Assembly (NCBI GenBank): GCA_002633025.1
Contig: NMRB01000351.1
Location: forward strand, 79,133-143,132
Direction of reading: 5' to 3'
Source: Notospermus geniculatus
Lineage: Eukaryota; Nemertea; Pilidiophora; Heteronemertea; Lineidae
Length of the DNA: 64,000 nucleotides
In this document: positions 55,051-64,000 of the stretch, piece after piece
How positions within the stretch are numbered: position 1 is the stretch's first letter
Layout of the letters: every line of letters starts with the position of its first letter
Position numbers and translations under genes: made by a program
The notes under the pieces: generated by a model
Told to the model about the DNA's origin: nothing
The model's input: only the letters and a program-made list of their open reading frames with translations
Database searches by the model: none

Positions 55051-55343
55051 GTAAACAAACTAATCCCTGAGCAAACATATAACGTCGATAATCCTTACCC
55101 TGATTTGCCGAGCATATCAGGGTTTTAATTAGAACGGGGATTTCGACTGAGGGAGAGAAAACGTAATGTTTTTTGCACAAAAACACCTTTCTAAATACAT
55201 ATATGTTTATAAATCAAAACATATTTTGATCTGTGTTATCCATGACGCTTAAATGTAGGTCCGATGGTTGCGGCCTTCCTCACACACGACAGTTTACGTA
55301 AACAGCTTTATACGTATCATCTGTGGCGTCGACGAAGGCAGCA

Positions 55344-55742
55344 CAGGGGCGGATCCAGAATCATGGGAAAGAGGGGGCATAGCCAGCTCACGTCGTGGAA
55401 AACCTCGGTCAAATTTTAACATCTTTTCAAAATTTCGAAATTTCCCGGTCAATTTTTAAGATTTTTAACTCTTTCAGCCCTATGGACGGATATATCCGTT
55501 TGCCAAAATCATTCTCAAATCCTATGGACGAATATATCCGTCCACCCCTAAACCCTATTTTCAACAATAAGATTGGCGAAGTAGTTTCTTTTAAAAAATC
55601 TTGAAGTTTTTTTTCTTCTGAAAAAAATCGCCTAGGATCTGGGAGTCGCGGCGGAAAAATCGCCTAGGGCTGAAAGAGTTAAGATTTTCCACAAAATAGA
55701 GGGAGCACGGGCCGGGTGTGCTCCCCCCTGGATCCGCGCCTG
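55344..55742. mobile_element. CAGGGGCGGATCCAG element with 5-bp TSD, carrying a nested MITE
   Basis: Ends caggggcggatccag and ctggatccgcgcctg, flanked by CAGCA. The nested element at 55469-55678 splits it. Same family as 59540-59707. Confidence 0.75.
55469..55678. mobile_element. 210-bp TTAA-flanked MITE nested in the GGATCC element
   Basis: TTAA at 55465-55468 and 55679-55682; ends ctctttcagcccta and tagggctgaaagag. Contains two ggacg(g/a)atatatccgt units. Confidence 0.78.
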
Positions 55743-55858
55743 CAGCAGGCATTATATTCATCTGAGTCTTGTCGCAAGATTGACTCGTTTGCCTTTTGGC
55801 AAATAAATGTTTCATATTGCAATGCGTTGCATCTTTACCTTACTAAATATTCTTTCCC

Positions 55859-56900
55859 TTATCGGATTGCTTTACTTTCCTCCTTGCATTTTAACATCCC
55901 TAGAAAAGCTTTCCTAAATTGCCTCCCACTGATGAAATAAAACAGGAAGTTACTGCTATGGTTTACAATGGCGAGAAACACTACAATGTCCTGCAGGAAT
56001 CGCTCCAAAATGAAACGAACGTAAGAAGAAACACCAGTAAACAGGGTCAGCCCGAAATAAAAGGTAACCGAAGCTCTTGGAAAAACGAGCAACAAGAACA
56101 TTATACTAACAGTCAATAACATGATTGTCATGCTGTTCAGTCGCAGTCGCGGTGGAGTTCTTTCAACATTTTTAAACTTCCTTCGGTTGATTTGGCTTGT
56201 CAGAACCTTGGAAAGAATCATGATGTTACATGTTGCTATGCAAAAGAAGGGAACAAAAAATGACACAATTATATTAACAAGATAGGATGTCAATAGGAAC
56301 CAACCGTAATTGTCATGACGAGGCAAACACCATAACATTGCAATCCCGAGTCTACTGACTCGATATCCGTACAGAAAGTGTGCGTAATAGCCGATGAGAA
56401 TAAACGACATGCAGAGAAGTTCTATACATGTCCACTTCTTGGTACAGATGGCCCTCGCTTTCAGCGGGAATGACACAGATATCCATCTTTCAATGGTTAA
56501 TAACATCACGTTCCAATTGGAAAAAGCTGGGAGAAAGTGTATGGAGAAATAGAAGAGTGGACAAGCTGCAACTGACCAAGTCAAGAAGGCCTGTTGTGAG
56601 ATCAACCTCCAGTGCGCCAAACAGAGTTGCAGAGGCTCTTGGAACAGGGCACATGTATCAGATACAGCAAGAGTCATGAGCAAGATCCTGGTCGACACTT
56701 TGCCAATTTTACCAACAGCTAAGACGCTGATGGTCAGAGAATTAAAAATAGTTCCGAGAAATATAGCGACTGGAAACAAATATCCCATGACGATGATCCT
56801 CACATACTGTGCAACATAATAATATTCGTGCCTCCGGTTAAAAGTATTCTTGGACTTTCCATCATCAAAATCGTTTACAGAGTGGTTGTTATTAAAACTG
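55859..56900 (-). CDS. Rhodopsin-class G protein-coupled receptor, main exon, N-terminal exon not found
   Basis: The open frame from 56803 to the TAA at 55859 encodes a seven-helix receptor. Counting from codon 56801-56803: helix 1 with N21 (GTIFNSL), helix 2 LAVSD (45-49), Cys81 before helix 3, ERW (105-107) in place of DRY, Cys159 in extracellular loop 2, helix 6 with P242 but no CWxP, and helix 7 NHSSNFLFY (281-289) followed by a basic helix 8 (GRQFRKAF). The NxxxNFxxY form is common in invertebrate peptide-receptor-like class A GPCRs. The first in-frame ATG (56786-56788) would remove the extracellular tail. The frame stays open upstream to a good acceptor (ttttatattttcccag) whose exon would start at 56900, adding an Asn-rich tail (FNNNHSVNDFDDGKSKNTFN), so an upstream exon probably supplies the start. 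It is a plasma-membrane receptor; the ligand is not inferable. Confidence 0.82.
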
Positions 56901-57193
56901 CTGGGAAAATATAAAATTTATTAGAAATCGTGCAAAGCCCAATCGACAGAGAATCGTGGCGAGACGTCTGTGAACTTTGATCGCTCCGAGAAACTCTAAT
57001 GCTGCATATCACCTATTGACGTCGCAAAATATTGAAATTGAATATTATACAATGTGGTGTGTGACGTCATTATCATCAGCGTTTGAGTTCATCGAAGGTG
57101 ATCTAAAACTCACAACCATTTTTCCAGCATTTATCAGCAAACAAAGCTAATTTTCTTGAACATGTTGACAGCTGGTTGACGTTTTACACTGGC

Positions 57194-57672
57194 GGACAGA
57201 AATATTTGGAAATTTTCAAAATTCTAAGTCATTTTCCTCTTATGGCTTCCTTTTGTCTCTAACCACAAATTGTTTTTCTTATTAATCAGAACATTTTTAC
57301 CTTGACAAGTGGGTGATATAATCCCCTCTGATTGTCCATACAGAAGTTTACAGACAACGGGTTGCCTATCCATGGGCAATAAAGATGATTATGATGGGTG
57401 CAATTCGTCAAGCCTCTTTAATTCAAAGGCTAAAGCTGTTGGAGGGGAGAAGTGTGGATGAAGCGCGTCATGATTGTCTTTGTTTTCATCTATCAGCAAC
57501 CCCATGTGATTGTCAAAACCTTTGGCATGGACAATCTCATGGGATTATATAAGCGACTTGCCAAGGTAAAAATGTTCTGATTAATAAGAAAAATAAATAG
57601 TGGTTAGAGACAAAAGGAAAGCAAAACAGGAAAATGACTTAGAATTTTGAAAGTGTCCTAATATTTCTGTCC
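57194..57672. mobile_element. 479-bp foldback element with about 115-bp arms
   Basis: Left arm ggacagaaatatttggaaat to about 57310; right arm about 57560 to aatatttctgtcc. Arms are about 90 percent complementary by eye. It lies between the GPCR and unannotated sequence. Confidence 0.78.
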
Positions 57673-58522
57673 ACTATTATCTAATTGCATAGACTTGTCG
57701 GTGGCATGATGGTGATAAGTTACATCATGAATTATTGTAAAAAATATTCCTCGCTCTTTGGCTCTTGGCTCTCGCATAAGGGTGTCCCGGCTATCTCGCC
57801 TACGAGCTGTGGTTTAAAACATCCTCTAAAAACCTGGGTGTTGTATAAAGATGTAACAGTTTTGGTCAAAGATTAACAACATCCCATTAATTTCGGCCTA
57901 TCCTTTACATATACAACTTGAAATAAGTTTGATGAAGGAGTAATGTAAAGTAAATAGAAGCTATCAATGTGTTTTGAAACTCCTGCAACCTATGAGTAAC
58001 AAAAAATGCAGGGCCTACGAACCTACGTTAAAGACTTGGCGCACCGGCAAGTCAAATGCATAACGTGCTTTCCGCCAAGTCATAAAATCTGCCGCCAAGT
58101 AAAAAAAATTGTCCGCCAGGTGACTTTTATAAGTGAAATAAATGATGAATAAAAGCCTTAATCAGCATCCTCTTTACCACTACTGCCCCAAAGTCATTCT
58201 CCGAATCGCCCAACTGACGAAATCGCCATGAATGCAGAAACACGTGTGTGTTCTCCCTCTGACAGCCACGCTGGCCGCAGTCTAAATCCACTTCAAAACG
58301 AAAATCAATCATTTATGCGTAATCCACATTTATAGTAATATTGATGACATTTTGCATATTTTGATGACATTTTTCACAAATATTGGTCAAAAATTTTTCA
58401 GCGCCAGAACAGTAGGGCATAATAGTATAATACTTAAGTTAGTGACGTACAACAACCTTTGGATGCCCTGTTACCGGTACATCATTATTGGAATCGGCGT
58501 TTTTAAAGTGACTTTGTCCGAT

Positions 58523-58666
58523 GGCCTATACACACAATCCAATTTTTCATCCAATTTTCTGAATATGCTCAATAAAGGCCTACATGCGGGTTTATACATT
58601 GAAGCCCTAATAGGCCGTAATCTGAATTTCCAAAAAATTGGATGAAAAATTGGATCGTGTGTATAT
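58523..58666. repeat. Hairpin ACACACAATCCAATTTTTC
   Basis: Arms atacacacaatccaattttt and aaaaattggatcgtgtgtat; loop rich in taggcc. Confidence 0.7.
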
Positions 58667-58937
58667 GGTCGCAAGAGTCAAAAACGACACTAAGAATTAT
58701 TTCATGGCCCACTAAATTCACAATTTCAAAATTACAAATTCCGTGTTTTATCATACATCCCTTAGGCGAGCCTAGATTTGCAGTTGACCAATGTTCTGAA
58801 TGTTATTCGAAGGCAGCAAAGCCACAGCACTTGTTAGTCCTGGCTCTGGGGGTGTTTTCACGTACATGTCTCTTTTAGAGCCAAATGTGGCATTTTCTTG
58901 TTGCATATGATGAGGGCTTTCAGAAAAGTTTGGTTAA

Positions 58938-59089
58938 AGGGCCTCTAGAGGCAGCTCGCCATTAGGCTACTATCAGTACCGGTTCTTTGGCCAGGCGGCG
59001 CCACTATATAATAATCACTGGTACGAGGTATTCAACCTGGGTTTTCCCCGTGGTTTTCCCCTGCCATGCTGGCTGCCTCTAGAGGCCCT
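58938..59089. mobile_element. 152-bp AGGGCCTCTAGAGG MITE with TTAA TSD
   Basis: TTAA at 58934-58937 and 59090-59093; inverted ends agggcctctagaggcagc and gctgcctctagaggccct. Only in the left arm of the palindrome; the right arm keeps the empty site (gatgttaaccaaac). Confidence 0.82.
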
Positions 59090-59539
59090 TTAACATCTCC
59101 ATACCAACTACGTTTTTGTGTAATTTGAATTTAATTAGATCCCTATGCTAATTCCATTTGCCAATTCTATCACAATGTACAGGGTAGATGGGACCGATGT
59201 ACACAAAACTTTAAAATGGTTGGGTTTACACCCAATAAATGTATGGTGAACAGATAGAAATGTGGTACCTCTGACTAAGATAGGCATATTGCAAATTGCG
59301 TTCTGCCATTAGATCGCCGGATTTGTAGGTTTTCCCCAAAAATGCCCCAAAACGCACTATTTCGTTACTGGGCTATCCCAGACAATTAAAAACCTGCTTA
59401 TGTAACCCAGAGGTACCACATTTCTATCTGTTCACCATACATTTATTGGGTGTAAACCCAACCATTTTAAAGTTTTGTGTACATCGGTCCCATCTACCCT
59501 GTACATTGTGATAGAATTGGCAAATGGAATTAGCATAGG

Positions 59540-59707
59540 CAGGCGCGGATCCAAGGGGGGGCAAAGCCGGCCCGTGCCCCCTCTATTTTGTGGAAAATCT
59601 TTAAAATTGACCGGGAAATTTTGAAAAGATGTTAAAATTTGACCGAGGTTTTCCACGATGTGCGCTGGCTGTGCCCCCTCTTTCCCATGATTCTGGATCC
59701 GCCCCTG
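59540..59707. mobile_element. CAGGCGCGGATCC element with ATAGG TSD
   Basis: Flanked by ATAGG at 59535-59539 and 59708-59712. Sits in the right arm of the large palindrome; the left arm reads atccctatgct without it. Confidence 0.8.
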
Positions 59708-59879
59708 ATAGGGATCTAATTAAATTCAAATTACACAAAAACGTACTTGGTATGGAGATGTTAACCAAACTTTTCTGAAAGCCCTCATCATATGCAACAA
59801 AAAAATGCCACATTTGGCTCTAAAAGAGACATGTACGCGAAAACCCCCCCAGAGCCAGGACTATTGTGCAAGGCAATAA

Positions 59880-60630
59880 ATTCTCGATATGAGTGACGTT
59901 AGTTTCAAGATGTGGCGTGTGATTCTCTCTTTAGACACCTTGACTGGCATGACCATGCAGTTCGCTTTAAGGCGAGAAAGCCTCTTTAACCATGAATACA
60001 TAGGTATTAGCAGAAATGATATAACACAGACCTATATCTTCATGACTTAAGTTAAGCATAAATCCACACGTCATCCAAACAATCACGATATGGGAACAGG
60101 TTTCTTGGAGAAAGAGATACTCACTTGTCCATCTTAAAAAGGCGAATCGATCTAGAGTATACGAACAGCACAATGCAAAGAATATTAAAGACAAAAGAGA
60201 GAAAATTGTGATTTCATGAAAAAATACAAAATCAACATTAACGATGTCTGTTCTAGCATGCATCTGTCGTCCTGACTAAGTCGTCTGTGTTATGGTTTAT
60301 GTTTGTTTATAAAATGAATAATGTTTGTCCCCCCAAGTGTGGTGATCCTCGCTCTCTCAAATCTGACGTGATGTTACCATGGTTACTATTAGGTATGATC
60401 TAGTATCATTTTGATAATTTGTTAGCCTGGAGAAATGCCTTTATCCAAATTTGCCATGAGCAGCTACGTATCGGATTTCATTGCACACATACCTTATAGG
60501 CCTATATTGCCTCAGAATTTCAGGAGATCCATTAGATACCTGCATTAACCATCTCCTATTGGTTAAATTAAGGATGCCTGTTACAGTTAGGCAACACTTC
60601 TCAAGGTCAGAGGTCAAGGTCACAGTTAAT
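59880..60630. other. No gene recognised
   Basis: AT-rich. The minus-strand frame 59967-60263 is hydrophobic but short and has no family motif. Confidence 0.4.
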
Positions 60631-60631
60631 C

Positions 60632-60728
60632 AGTTATGCATAAAAGTGGAATAAGCTTATTCCAGGTATAACCTAACGTTATAACCTTAAGTTATACCTG
60701 GAATAAGCTTATTCCACCTTTATGCATA
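60632..60728. repeat. Hairpin GCATAAAAGTGGAATAAGC
   Basis: Arms gtggaataagcttattccag and tggaataagcttattccac. Each arm contains an inner aagctt palindrome. Confidence 0.75.
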
Positions 60729-61050
60729 GGCCTACGGGCCCTGTAGAATAGTAAACTTCTCATTACTTCAAGTGGAAATTGGCTAGTGGTAGATTGGCTA
60801 CTGTCATCAGGATCGGAAACAATTGACATCGCTCTGATGTCCTGGTCTTGTTCGAAGGGTTTTAATTTAACTCATCCCAGCCTTGAAAATTTAATGCCAT
60901 TCCATCTGCACTAGCAACAGTACCCTGTTGCATTTCATGTTTTTTTCACACATACACTACCCAATAATTTAGGATAATGAAATAATAATAGTAAAGAAAA
61001 CCGAAGAGCAGTGCCTCCACCCAGATGTCTAAATCGGGCAAATGACTTAA

Positions 61051-61337
61051 CCCTTTCGCTGTGGCAGCCATTTTGTACCTGCGCCATGCCCATATGCTGC
61101 ACTGGCAGCACCAGTGGCGCCACTCCCCCATCAGCACCAAAAAACATTCAAAAGTATCGCTATCTATTGTATCCTGATGAAACTAATGTTTCCCAAGTGC
61201 GTATACCATTAATAAGACATTATGGCCCTGTGCGTGTCAATCGTCAAACACATTGTGCATGACCTGCACTGCACATCACCCGTACTGGACTGCGCATTTG
61301 CCATGACGTGCACTGTACGTCACCCATAGTGAAAGGG
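61051..61337. mobile_element. TTAA-flanked MITE with CCCTTTC ends
   Basis: TTAA at 61047-61050 and 61338-61341; ends ccctttcgctgtgg and ccatagtgaaaggg. piggyBac-like by target and end sequence. Confidence 0.72.
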
Positions 61338-61542
61338 TTAATCAGGGAAAAATTTCAATGGGCTCAACAAAAGTTCTGTTTGTTTTAAATTTATATTTAC
61401 ACAAGTCCCCAAAAGTGGGTCAATGCTCCTGCAGGTAGGCTTTTGGGAACTTGGGACATTAGTTAATTTTGTTTTGGAAAGGAAATATATCCAACATAGA
61501 GCACAAAGGACGACACGCAAAATGAAATGATATGATACCAGT

Positions 61543-61592
61543 ATGTAAAGTCGTCTCCGAATTTTGTAAATTGCAAAATTCGGAGACGACTT
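61543..61592. repeat. Short perfect hairpin AAGTCGTCTCCGAATTTTG
   Basis: 20-bp arms with 7-nt loop taaattg; preceded by the tail-like motif at 61493-61530. Confidence 0.75.
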
Positions 61593-63139
61593 TTGAAAAG
61601 GAAAAATACAAGAAGAAGGTGAAGATCGATGTGATAAAAATAAAATGCTATGAAGCAATAATTCCTGATAATAATCTAGTAAAAATGCATCTCTTACAGG
61701 GGACATGTCCTTCATAATCATCATAAATCCTCCTCATTGGTTCGAATTTGGGATGAAAGTTGGAGTTGCCGCAATACTGAAAAATTTTTATTTCTCATGA
61801 CTCCCCTCTTCCCTCCTTGAAACTGCCTTTAGTACAAGCGAGTGCGACCCAATGCTAATTTCTGCGAGCTAAGTACTCATGTACAGCCTTTGACATCGCT
61901 CCGGTGACCTGTTCTTGTTCGAAGGGTTTTAATTTAACTCATCCCAGCCTTAAAAAATTATTTTTATATGAAAATACATCTTGTTGGTCATATTTCTGCA
62001 TCAACGTTTTGGAAATTTTGTTAACATATCTGAGGTTCGGTTTATTTTATGGCATTAACCCAATAGAGCCACCTATTTTTTTGTACTTTCCATCTGTAAC
62101 TTTCACCGCCCTGAACTGCCATGAAATGGCACTGCATTAAGCTGAATAGAGAAGAATATAATGAGTCAAGGCGGGTTATGGTGATATCGGCGTCTGGAGA
62201 CATGGCGGATTGTGGCACTCGCGGCAGTAATTGGTGATTTTCATTTCTACATAAGAGGTGATGGGGATTTTTGTCAAAAAGAGGGCGTGGTCTTCTACGT
62301 GGCTCACGGCAGGGCGGTTTAGGGCGGCATGGGGTCTATTGGGTTAAAATTTCCTAAAAATCACAAAAATCTCAAATTACCAAAATTATGATAATCTCAA
62401 ATATCTCAGCAACCACTCAACGTACTTTGATGAAACAAAGCCCAAATTCCTTAGAAAGTTCCACAAAATTTACATTTAAAATAAGTTGATTTTTAGGGGG
62501 TTTTCTGATGAGCTATTACATATAATTATGACATTTCCAAATTTCCAAAATTTTGATGTATTTTCGTATGGAACAAATTGTGTTAAGATTGGCCGAGTAG
62601 TATTTGAAATATTCAAGGTATCAGGTAGATAAACTTATGTCAGAGGCTGTACATGGTGAAATTTACGAGTGCTGCTACATGTATGTATTGCTTTGTGTTG
62701 CTATGTGTTGCTGCAGGCTCTGTGTTGTTGTATGCAAGTTCATCCCTTATTATACCCCTTATTCCTTTTTGTCAGATCCTTAGTTACCTGATTTCCTGTT
62801 TGGATTCCTTTGAGCCAGTGCCAATGTGGAGCTGCCAGAGGGGCACAGTTTCAAGATCTGCACCTGTTACCTCTAGGGTAACAGATTCCATCCCTGGTCA
62901 GATCTTTCATAGGCAGGCTTGCATTGGTTGCCTCCTTAGACCCATTCTGATAAATAAATTGAAATAATTAGAAAAACGAAATTGATTATGTTAGTTCTGC
63001 CGGTTCCCTGTATGGTTATGATGGTTGTCATATAGCCACGATCTACATTTTCTTTCTGAGCATTTCAGGCGAAATCTAGATTATAGTGCATATATTGCAA
63101 CCGTTTATTTTGGAGGGGGAGGTTACACTTGACTAGAGG
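61593..63139. other. No gene recognised
   Basis: AT-rich intergenic or intronic sequence. 62640-62975 ends gataaataaattgaaataat, which could be a retroposon tail; the 104-codon frame there has no domain. Confidence 0.4.
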
Positions 63140-63390
63140 AATGTTCCTTTTGATTGGGAGTGCAACTGCTCATCCAATATGGCCGGGCAGCCAAGTGCCA
63201 TCTTGATTTTCATTTTTCCATAAAACTGACAGGCTGGGCATCTCACGATTTGCATTGCCTTTGTTTTTCTGTGTCATAGGCTATAGCAAGATCAGTTGGG
63301 GAGGTGCCCTACTGATTTCGGGTGTATTCCACTATTCAGTGTGGCCACTGGGCAGAATTATTGCATTTTTCATTCCAGGTGATAAGTAGA
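63140..63390 (+). repeat. Dispersed gaggtgccctg repeat
   Basis: Shares ccaatatggccgggcagcca and ttggggaggtgccctactga with the copies at 290 and 45780. Confidence 0.5.
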
Positions 63391-63454
63391 TAACAAGTTA
63401 AGAGAATTTCCTATCTATTTCCATTAAAGGGAGACATCCGAAAGATATTGCCCG

Positions 63455-63771
63455 GCGGGCACTTAGTTGTATTTGTTTCGATTAGCGCACAGTGCCATCT
63501 GTTAATGAGCAGTGACCCTACGCTATGGCACAGGCCCCTGGAGAGCTATCAGTGAGTTTAGAACACGTACCTAACCAAACATATCTAAAACAACACAACA
63601 CTTATGTATCTAAAATCTCGGGGGTAGGGGGGTGTACAAACTAGTGGTTTTTTGGTTAGGTACGTGTTCTAAACTCAGAGCTCTCCAGGGGCCTGTGCCA
63701 TAGCGTAGTGTCACCGCTGATTAACAGACGGCGCTGTGTGCTAATCAAAACAAAAACAACTAGTGCCCACC
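63455..63771. repeat. Hairpin with about 130-bp arms
   Basis: Left arm gcgggcacttagttgt ... aacacgtacctaaccaaa; the right arm is its complement (ggttaggtacgtgttc ... aactagtgcccaccgc). Loop about 63600-63645. Confidence 0.78.
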
Positions 63772-64000
63772 GCACGACTGTTAGGAAGGGAATTTGCTAT
63801 AGAGGCGTCACCTTTCGGAGAACGGCCACAACATGGGGAAAGCCCTCCTAAAAATAGTACGGTGACGCAGCCAAATCGGCGTGGTCGACGCCTACCTCCA
63901 CAGCAAAGCCAATAGAATATTATTGACGACCGGAAGAAATCAATCTGGGCATGCGCAGGAGGCCTCTACTGTAAATTTATCACACTTCAAATGCATTTTT
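63772..64000 (-). repeat. 229-bp inverted-repeat partner of 834-1062, cut by the window end
   Basis: Runs to the last base of the window. It abuts a hairpin at 63455-63771, so both may belong to one larger element. Confidence 0.85.

Larger units (their letters stand above)
58836..59872. repeat. 1-kb palindrome with different insertions in each arm
   Basis: Left arm 58836-59285 and right arm 59395-59872 are reverse complements once the nested insertions (58938-59089; 59540-59707) are removed. The spacer is about 110 bp. Matching anchors: tagaaatgtggtacctctg on the left and its complement at about 59410. Confidence 0.85.

Noticed and set aside
59967-60263. 98-codon hydrophobic frame on the minus strand
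   Set aside because: Could suggest a GPCR helix, but it lacks any receptor motif and is not in phase with the nearby receptor acceptor.
62653-62967. 104-codon frame starting with a hydrophobic stretch
   Set aside because: No family motif, no splice partner, and the 3' part looks like a retroposon tail.

Overview
The window is a eukaryotic draft-assembly segment: coding sequence is split into short exons with GT..AG introns and consistent phases, there are N gaps (438-719, 44905-44935 and one N at 13466), and most of the sequence is dense nested transposon debris. The repeat style (AGGCCTA-rich stretches, many foldback MITEs, a dispersed GTCGTCC-headed repeat) and the presence of a full-architecture androglobin suggest a marine invertebrate, most plausibly a deuterostome such as an echinoderm, hemichordate or amphioxus. 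The exact taxon cannot be read from the sequence.

The main gene is on the + strand and covers most of the window (first supported exon 1356-1509, last well-supported exon 53510-53560). I read it as androglobin (ADGB), the large ciliary/sperm chimeric globin. The window carries its middle part: a lysine/aspartate-rich linker, beta-sandwich segments typical of the calpain-like half, low-complexity linkers, a second beta-sandwich, and then the C-to-H part of the circularly permuted globin domain (43276-46819) with a candidate proximal histidine. The start of the protein lies upstream, and the permuted A-B helices are expected downstream. A rhodopsin-class GPCR gene lies on the minus strand at 55859-56900, probably nested inside a downstream androglobin intron.

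Two tandem duplications interrupt the gene. Block A (about 6473-17290 and 17397-29745) duplicates five consecutive exons; block B (about 31485-35394 and 35395-38697) duplicates a 54-nt exon. Both copies of every duplicated exon keep open frames with only a few substitutions, but the first exon of the second block A copy is cut and lacks its acceptor. The copies differ by many clean transposon insertions, each with an empty site in the partner. This fits either a recent duplication or two divergent haplotypes placed in tandem by the assembler.

The non-coding remainder is mostly identifiable as mobile DNA: TA-, TAA- and TTAA-flanked MITEs, a 430-bp foldback element with an 11-bp target duplication, a 4.3-kb TA-flanked composite insertion, a 2.2-kb insertion with long inverted repeats, two palindromic insertions (35809-36036, 43734-43948) that resemble Penelope-type remnants with hammerhead-like cores, a family of hairpins starting GGGCCGTAT, tRNA-derived SINE heads, and a 1-kb palindrome at 58836-59872. 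No reverse transcriptase or transposase reading frame was recognised.
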